Shown one piece after another: positions 37,803 to 42,288 of a stretch of DNA of 42,288 nt (the stretch's first letter is position 1; every line of letters begins with the position of its first letter). The notes under the pieces are model-generated. The model ran no database searches. It saw only the letters and a program-made list of their open reading frames with translations, and had not been told where the DNA came from. The stretch covers positions 1 to 42,288 of the forward strand of contig MFPL01000009.1 of assembly GCA_001784155.1 (NCBI GenBank), in the 5' to 3' direction. A program made the translations under genes and the position numbers. Origin of the DNA: Candidatus Levybacteria bacterium RIFCSPLOWO2_12_FULL_41_12. GTDB lineage: Bacteria > Patescibacteriota > Microgenomatia > Levybacterales > UBA12049.

Positions 37803-40672
37803 TAAAAAAACTTTTTTAAAAATTGCCCTGTGTAAGACCTGGGATTTGCTGCTATAGCTTCGGGTGTGCCTTCTGCTATGACTTCCCCTCCCCTGTCTCC
37901 GCCTTCCGGGCCTAGATCTATTATATGGTCTGCGTTTTTTATGATGTCAAGGTTATGTTCTATAACTATAACAGTATTTCCGATATCTACCAGCCTGCGA
38001 AGTACATGAAGTAGTTTCTCGAGATCTGCGAAATGAAGCCCGGAAGTTGGTTCATCGAGCATATAAAGAGAGTTTGCTCCTTTTTTTGAGAGTTCTGTTG
38101 CAAGCTTTACTCTTTGCGCTTCTCCTCCTGATAACGTCGGCGCCGGTTGCCCCAGCTTTATATAAGAGAGGCCTACGTCGTTTAACGTCTTAAGTTTGTG
38201 GTAAAGAGGCGGAATGCTTGAAAAAAATTCCAAAGCTTCAGAAACGCTCATTGCTAGGACGTCGGCGATATTTTTGTCGTTGTAATAAATAGTTAACGCC
38301 TCGCTATTATATTGAGCGCCCTTGCACTCCTCACACGTTATGTAGACGTCAGGGAGAAATTGCATCTCGATTTTTATTTGTCCTTCTCCTTCGCACGCCT
38401 CACACCTGCCGCCTCTTACGTTAAAGGAAAATCTTCCGGGTCCGTACCCTCTTACTCTAGCGTCTTTTGTTTTCGCAAAGAGTTCCCGGATGTACGTGAA
38501 TGCCCCTGTGTAGGTCGCAGGATTGCTTCTGGGCGTTCTTCCTATAGCAGACTGGTCAATCATATAGACGTGCTTAACATTCTCAAACCCTACGAGTTCC
38601 TTAAAAATCCCCGGCTTTTCCCGTCTGTAGGGATTCTCGATCTGCATAAGAGCCTGATACAGAATGTCATTTATAAGCGTAGATTTGCCGGATCCTGAGA
38701 CTCCTGTAATTACATTAAGCTTGTTCAACGGAAATGTGACGGTTATATTTTTAAGATTATGTTCCGAAGCATCGATTACCGTAAGCGACTTGCCCTCGTA
38801 TTCATTTTTGCTCTCTGTTTTTATTTTTTTCTCGCCTGATAAATATTGTCCGGTTAGAGACTTCGGATCTTTTATTATTTCCTCAATTGTTCCTTTGGAA
38901 ATTATATGTCCTCCTTTTTCTCCCGCCCCCGGTCCGAAATCGACAATATAGTCAGATGATTCCATTGTTTCCTTATCATGCTCGACAACAAGCACAGTGT
39001 TTCCCAAGTCGCGTAATTTCTTCAAGGTCTCGATAAGTTTTTTGTTGTCTTTCTGGTGAAGTCCTATTGAAGGTTCGTCCAATACGTAGAGTACTCCAGT
39101 TAGTCCTGATCCGATTTGAGAAGCGAGCCTTATTCTCTGTGCTTCTCCGCCCGAGAGTGTTTCCGCGCCTCTTGAAAGAGTAAGGTAATCCAGTCCTACA
39201 TCGACTAAGAAATTAAGTCTCTGTACGATTTCTTTCATAATGAGCTTGGCAATTGCCTCTTCTCTTGCGGAAAAGTCCAGCCTAGTATCTTCGATGAACT
39301 TAAGAGCCTCAAGTATAGGCATGTCGCTGACATTTGTAATCGATTTATCTCTAATCGTTATTAAGTGAGCTTCTTTTTTAAGCCTTGATCCACTGCACGC
39401 TTCACAGACCTCGTATTTCATAAATTTTTCTATCTGAGACTTAAAGAATGAGGAGTCAGTAGACCCGTGTCTCTGTCTAAGCTCCCACAGAACTCCCCTA
39501 AAGGGCTCTTTTATCACAGTGTTTCTGCCATATCTATTGGATCCCCACACTTCGTACTGATTTTCTCCTGTTCCTTCGAGAATTAGTTCCTTTTTGTTTT
39601 TAGAAATATCTTTTAGTCTTACATTGACCGCAATATCATTTTCCTGGGCAAAAGCCTTAAATGTCCTCGAATACCAGGTATCATGCGATAGCATATTGGC
39701 GAAAGGAAGTATTCCCCCTTCGCTAATCGTTAGATTGTCATTAAAAACCATGTCTCGGTCTACATTAAGAATTGTTCCCAGTCCGTTGCAGTCAGGGCAT
39801 GCTCCATGCGGAGTATTGAAAGAAAATATTCTGGGTTCTATTTCGGAAATTGAAATGTTACAGATTGGACATGCGAATTTTGTCGAAAACAGCTGATCTT
39901 CCATTTTCTTGGGCTTATCGGGAATACTAAACCCGGCGTCTTTTATAACAGCCAGAATCAGCTCTCCGTTTCCGAGCCTTAATCCCTGCTCTACGTCTGA
40001 GGCGATTCTTTGTCTGTCAGTGTCTTTTGTTAGCGAAACCTGGTCGATAACTGCCTCAATTGTGTGTTTGTTGGTTTTAATAAGGACAAAATCTTCTGAA
40101 AGGTCAAATATAGTCCCGTCAATTCTGACTTTTTTATACCCTCTTTTCTTTAAATCTAAGAAAAGGTCTTTATATTCGCCTTTTCTGTCTTTTACCACGG
40201 GAGCGAGAGTAAGCGCTCTTACTTGTTTTGCGCCAGTTTTGGCATGAATGCCGGTTATGGTATCTATGATGTGTTCTGCAGTCAGGCTTGCTATTTCTCT
40301 GCCGCAATTAGGACAGTGTGGGTGTCCAATTCTTGCAAATAAAAGTCTCATGTAATCATAAATTTCAGTAACCGTACCCACTGTTGATCTGGGATTTCTG
40401 GAGGTAGACTTTTGATCAATCGAAATAGCAGGAGACAGTCCTTCGATGAGATCAACGTCGGGTTTTTTCATTATGCCCAAGAACTGCCTTGCGTAAGAAG
40501 AAAGACTTTCGACATATCGGCGCTGTCCCTCGGCATAAATAGTGTCAAAAGCCAAAGAGGATTTTCCCGAACCCGAAATTCCCGTAAATACGATTAATTT
40601 GTTTTTGGGAAGCACGAGGTCAACGTTTTTTAGATTGTGTTCGCGGGCGCCTTTAATTATTATGCTATCCAT
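37802..40672 (-). CDS. uvrA: Excinuclease subunit UvrA
   Basis: The 956-residue protein is the damage-recognising dimer of nucleotide excision repair. It has two ABC modules: G-I-S-G-S-G-K-S-S near residue 32 and G-V-S-G-S-G-K-S-T in the second half. Two signature motifs L-S-G-G-E-A-Q-R and zinc-binding C-x-x-C groups (C-P-N-C, C-P-I-C/C-P-D-C, C-E-A-C) are present. The ATG at 40672 begins at the usual M-D-x-I-x-I-x-G-A-R-E-H-N-L-K-N. The TTG nine codons upstream lies only three bases after the TATAAT box at 40702-40707 and is rejected. The leader is about 23 bases. Confidence 0.97.
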   Translation of the reverse strand: MDSIIIKGAREHNLKNVDLVLPKNKLIVFTGISGSGKSSLAFDTIYAEGQRRYVESLSSYARQFLGIMKKPDVDLIEGLSPAISIDQKSTSRNPRSTVGTVTEIYDYMRLLFARIGHPHCPNCGREIASLTAEHIIDTITGIHAKTGAKQVRALTLAPVVKDRKGEYKDLFLDLKKRGYKKVRIDGTIFDLSEDFVLIKTNKHTIEAVIDQVSLTKDTDRQRIASDVEQGLRLGNGELILAVIKDAGFSIPDKPKKMEDQLFSTKFACPICNISISEIEPRIFSFNTPHGACPDCNGLGTILNVDRDMVFNDNLTISEGGILPFANMLSHDTWYSRTFKAFAQENDIAVNVRLKDISKNKKELILEGTGENQYEVWGSNRYGRNTVIKEPFRGVLWELRQRHGSTDSSFFKSQIEKFMKYEVCEACSGSRLKKEAHLITIRDKSITNVSDMPILEALKFIEDTRLDFSAREEAIAKLIMKEIVQRLNFLVDVGLDYLTLSRGAETLSGGEAQRIRLASQIGSGLTGVLYVLDEPSIGLHQKDNKKLIETLKKLRDLGNTVLVVEHDKETMESSDYIVDFGPGAGEKGGHIISKGTIEEIIKDPKSLTGQYLSGEKKIKTESKNEYEGKSLTVIDASEHNLKNITVTFPLNKLNVITGVSGSGKSTLINDILYQALMQIENPYRREKPGIFKELVGFENVKHVYMIDQSAIGRTPRSNPATYTGAFTYIRELFAKTKDARVRGYGPGRFSFNVRGGRCEACEGEGQIKIEMQFLPDVYITCEECKGAQYNSEALTIYYNDKNIADVLAMSVSEALEFFSSIPPLYHKLKTLNDVGLSYIKLGQPAPTLSGGEAQRVKLATELSKKGANSLYMLDEPTSGLHFADLEKLLHVLRRLVDIGNTVIVIEHNLDIIKNADHIIDLGPEGGDRGGEVIAEGTPEAIAANPRSYTGQFLKKFF

Positions 40673-40701
40673 AGAAGATTTAGTATTTTGGGCAAACAAA
40701 T

Positions 40702-40707
40702 ATTATA
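40702..40707 (-). promoter_or_regulatory. -10 box of uvrA
   Basis: TATAAT on the minus strand predicts a transcript starting near 40695 with a leader of about 23 bases before the ATG at 40672. No clear LexA-type SOS box or -35 box was seen. Confidence 0.5.
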
Positions 40708-40828
40708 GAGGAAATTTTGTGAAGATTCTAGTGCCTATGAGTCCATAATCTAAAATTTAGTATAAAAATCTTGTGTCAAAACCTAAGTTGATTATGTTTG
40801 ATCTGGAAAAATCTATTCTAAGGTGATT

Positions 40829-40855
40829 TTAGCGCTTTAGAGGATAAAGTGCTAA
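40829..40855 (-). terminator. Stem-loop after the surface protein gene
   Basis: TTAGCGCTTTA (40829-40839) pairs with TAAAGTGCTAA (40845-40855) with a single G-U pair and a five-base loop, immediately beyond the stop codon. No T run follows on the minus strand, so it may be a weak terminator or an mRNA-stabilising hairpin. Confidence 0.5.
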
Positions 40856-40856
40856 T

Positions 40857-42288
40857 TTAAGAATTTTCGTCGTTTCTTTTTCGCAATTTTATTATGAGCC
40901 AAAGACCCAAAGATCCTAAGACTAAGAGACCAAAACCCAGGGCCAAATTTTTCTGAATTCCTTTAGCTACCTTTTGAGGAATTTCACCTAGAACTCCTTT
41001 TTCAGGTGAGGATGTTGGACTTAGCTCAGCTGAAGGAGTAGCCTCTCCGAGTACTCCGGGAGCAAATCCTGCGGCTGGGCCTGAAATGAAAGGCCCGGGG
41101 ACAAAAACTGAAAGTTCGTTCGAAAAATCTCCGGGCATGCAGTCGTTGCCTGCTCTTACTTTAAAGTAATAAGTCACATCTCCTGAAAGACCGGAAACAG
41201 TATAGGAAGTGGTGTCTTTTCCGCCGACATTAGGATTGCCATATGTCTGGCTACCGGATGATGTTCCATATGTAATAAGATAATAGGTTACAGGATCGGA
41301 TGCCTTACTCCAAGTAAGCGTTACTTGATTATTTGCATTTGAAACTGCGGAAAGAAGAACGGGCGCGCCGGAAGGTTTGACTGCACCGCAAGAAGGGGTA
41401 GAAGCAGTTCCTCCGCTCGGAACAACGTCCTCTGCCAAAAGGACTGTAGTAGCAAAAGATTTTTCATCAGAGATTTTTTCCGGAGATGCGCGAGAAACAG
41501 TTCTATAATAGTAGGTTGTTTCAGGATTTAAGCCGGTTAAGTCGACAGAATGAGAGGTGACTTTTGGTGAGGTATCAAACTCGTCTGTCGTACTGGGATA
41601 TCCGTATTTGTCAAGAGGAGTTTCTCCGCTTGAAACTGCCGTGGTGTGAGATACCGTGTCATAAATCACTCTTGAAGTAGCCGGTTCATCGGTGGTCCAA
41701 GTAATCGTAGTGGTGGTTGATCCGATAGATGAAGAAGATTCTTCAGATATTACAGGCGCAATTCCATAAATAGCTGTCAATATATCGCTTGGGTTACCTG
41801 CATTATCATATGCGATAGCTTTGATAGTCATATCCTTATCCACGGTAATTGCACCTGAATGTAAAGTGGAAGAATTGTCAGGCGTATCTCCGTTTGTCGT
41901 ATAATAAATTCCTTCCAATCCGGTTCCGCCGTCATCGCTACTGGTTAATGTTACTGACTGGTCGCTAATATAGTCTCCGGCGGGCGGATCGGCAACAGGT
42001 ATTAATGGGGGTGCTCCATCTGAGGTGAACCATTCTCCGTCCTCAAGCTCATTACCTACCATATCATGCGTGCTTGTATCCTCGTCCTCGCTTGAAGTAT
42101 AGGAAACATTAGGCGTAGTCCCTGTATCCGAGTTTCCGCTTTCGGAAAATGTAAGAAGCAGTATGTTATCATTTTCATTCTCGCCTGTACCAATCACTTC
42201 GTCCGAATATCCGTCTACATCCCATCCGTCACCATCGGCAAACTCGCTATCATCAAGCATATCGTCGTCGATATCCTCGGAAAATGTA
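40857..42288 (-). CDS. Partial surface protein: chitobiase-C and fibronectin III repeats, C-terminal anchor
   Basis: The reading frame is open to the right edge, so the N-terminus is outside the window. The visible part begins with an acidic Asp-rich segment. A chitobiase C-terminal-like beta domain follows (Y-Y-T-T-N-G-D-T-P-D, then I-K-A-I-A-Y-D-N-A-G-N). Two fibronectin type III-like domains come next: T-I-T-W-T-T-D-E-P-A-T-S to P-E-T-T-Y-Y-Y-R, and V-T-L-T-W to V-T-Y-Y-F-K-V-R-A-G. A Pro/Ser/Thr linker leads to one membrane helix (about 24-50 residues from the end) and a short basic tail. It is probably displayed on the cell surface for adhesion or glycan binding. Confidence 0.82.
   Translation of the reverse strand, partial: TFSEDIDDDMLDDSEFADGDGWDVDGYSDEVIGTGENENDNILLLTFSESGNSDTGTTPNVSYTSSEDEDTSTHDMVGNELEDGEWFTSDGAPPLIPVADPPAGDYISDQSVTLTSSDDGGTGLEGIYYTTNGDTPDNSSTLHSGAITVDKDMTIKAIAYDNAGNPSDILTAIYGIAPVISEESSSSIGSTTTTITWTTDEPATSRVIYDTVSHTTAVSSGETPLDKYGYPSTTDEFDTSPKVTSHSVDLTGLNPETTYYYRTVSRASPEKISDEKSFATTVLLAEDVVPSGGTASTPSCGAVKPSGAPVLLSAVSNANNQVTLTWSKASDPVTYYLITYGTSSGSQTYGNPNVGGKDTTSYTVSGLSGDVTYYFKVRAGNDCMPGDFSNELSVFVPGPFISGPAAGFAPGVLGEATPSAELSPTSSPEKGVLGEIPQKVAKGIQKNLALGFGLLVLGSLGLWLIIKLRKRNDENS

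Noticed and set aside
40673-40699. TTG start adding nine residues to UvrA
   Set aside because: It is three bases after the TATAAT box and so at or before the transcript start; the family begins at the ATG at 40672.
1-42288. CRISPR array, rRNA genes, transposases or an altered genetic code
   Set aside because: No regularly spaced repeats, rRNA-like sequence or transposase motifs were seen, and UGA ends several well-recognised genes at the expected length.

Overview
The window reads as a chromosomal segment of a low-GC bacterium with standard stop codons (UGA terminates several genes). The mix of genes suggests a member of the Candidate Phyla Radiation (Patescibacteria), perhaps Microgenomates-like. 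Pointers are a UvrC that ends after its nuclease domain, two DUF2079 membrane proteins, a phage-holin-like membrane protein next to SecG, tRNAs without encoded CCA, and many surface-anchored proteins of unknown role. This assignment is inference; no 16S rRNA gene is present. A striking regulatory habit is that many first genes have a TATAAT-like -10 box only 6-9 bases before the start codon, several with a -35 box 17-18 bases further up. This implies leaderless mRNAs.

Layout. 1-1560: a small GIY-YIG protein between REP-like repeats, then a lipid recycling pair (DgkA-like kinase and PAP2 phosphatase) bracketed by an 18-base direct repeat that resembles the 3' end of tRNA-His. 1606-3405: a P-loop kinase-like protein and RarA. 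3470-10625: the most distinctive region, ten same-strand genes with gaps of a few bases or short overlaps. They are a CsoR/RcnR-family repressor, a DUF1573 protein, a membrane-anchored orphan with a Cys/His cluster, a CcdA-like thiol electron carrier, a DUF305 protein, a DUF5676 protein, a cupredoxin, a CopA P1B-ATPase, a TauE/SafE-like membrane protein fused to a cupredoxin, and a CopZ-like chaperone. Together they look like a copper sensing, trafficking and export system with an extracytoplasmic thiol-redox arm.

10650-15425: TypA and a membrane-anchored orphan (minus strand), then a plus-strand pair (nucleotidyltransferase-like protein and a divergent polyprenyl synthase) between imperfect direct repeats. 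15428-19456: a minus-strand cell-surface cluster (phosphodiester glycosidase, DUF2079 protein, two orphans), a 45-residue membrane peptide and a terminator. 19475-25972: DUF378 protein, HAD hydrolase, YvcK/CofD-like protein, DNA polymerase IV, an ATP-cone nuclease, and a flippase-like/DUF2079 fusion.

26005-30582: a structured leader RNA followed by tRNA-Arg(UCG), a deaminase-like gene, a MacAB-type efflux operon, tRNA-Lys(CUU) and a divergent kinase-like gene. 30655-32634: a frameshifted RNase HII gene and a DUF2130 gene with a tiny CxxC-containing gene upstream. 32746-34775: holin-like protein, SecG and an anchored family 5 solute-binding protein. 34754-40672: uvrC, a transglutaminase-like surface protein and uvrA as a tight minus-strand group. 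40857 to the right edge: the C-terminal part of a surface protein with fibronectin-type repeats. No CRISPR array, rRNA, transposase or integrase was found.
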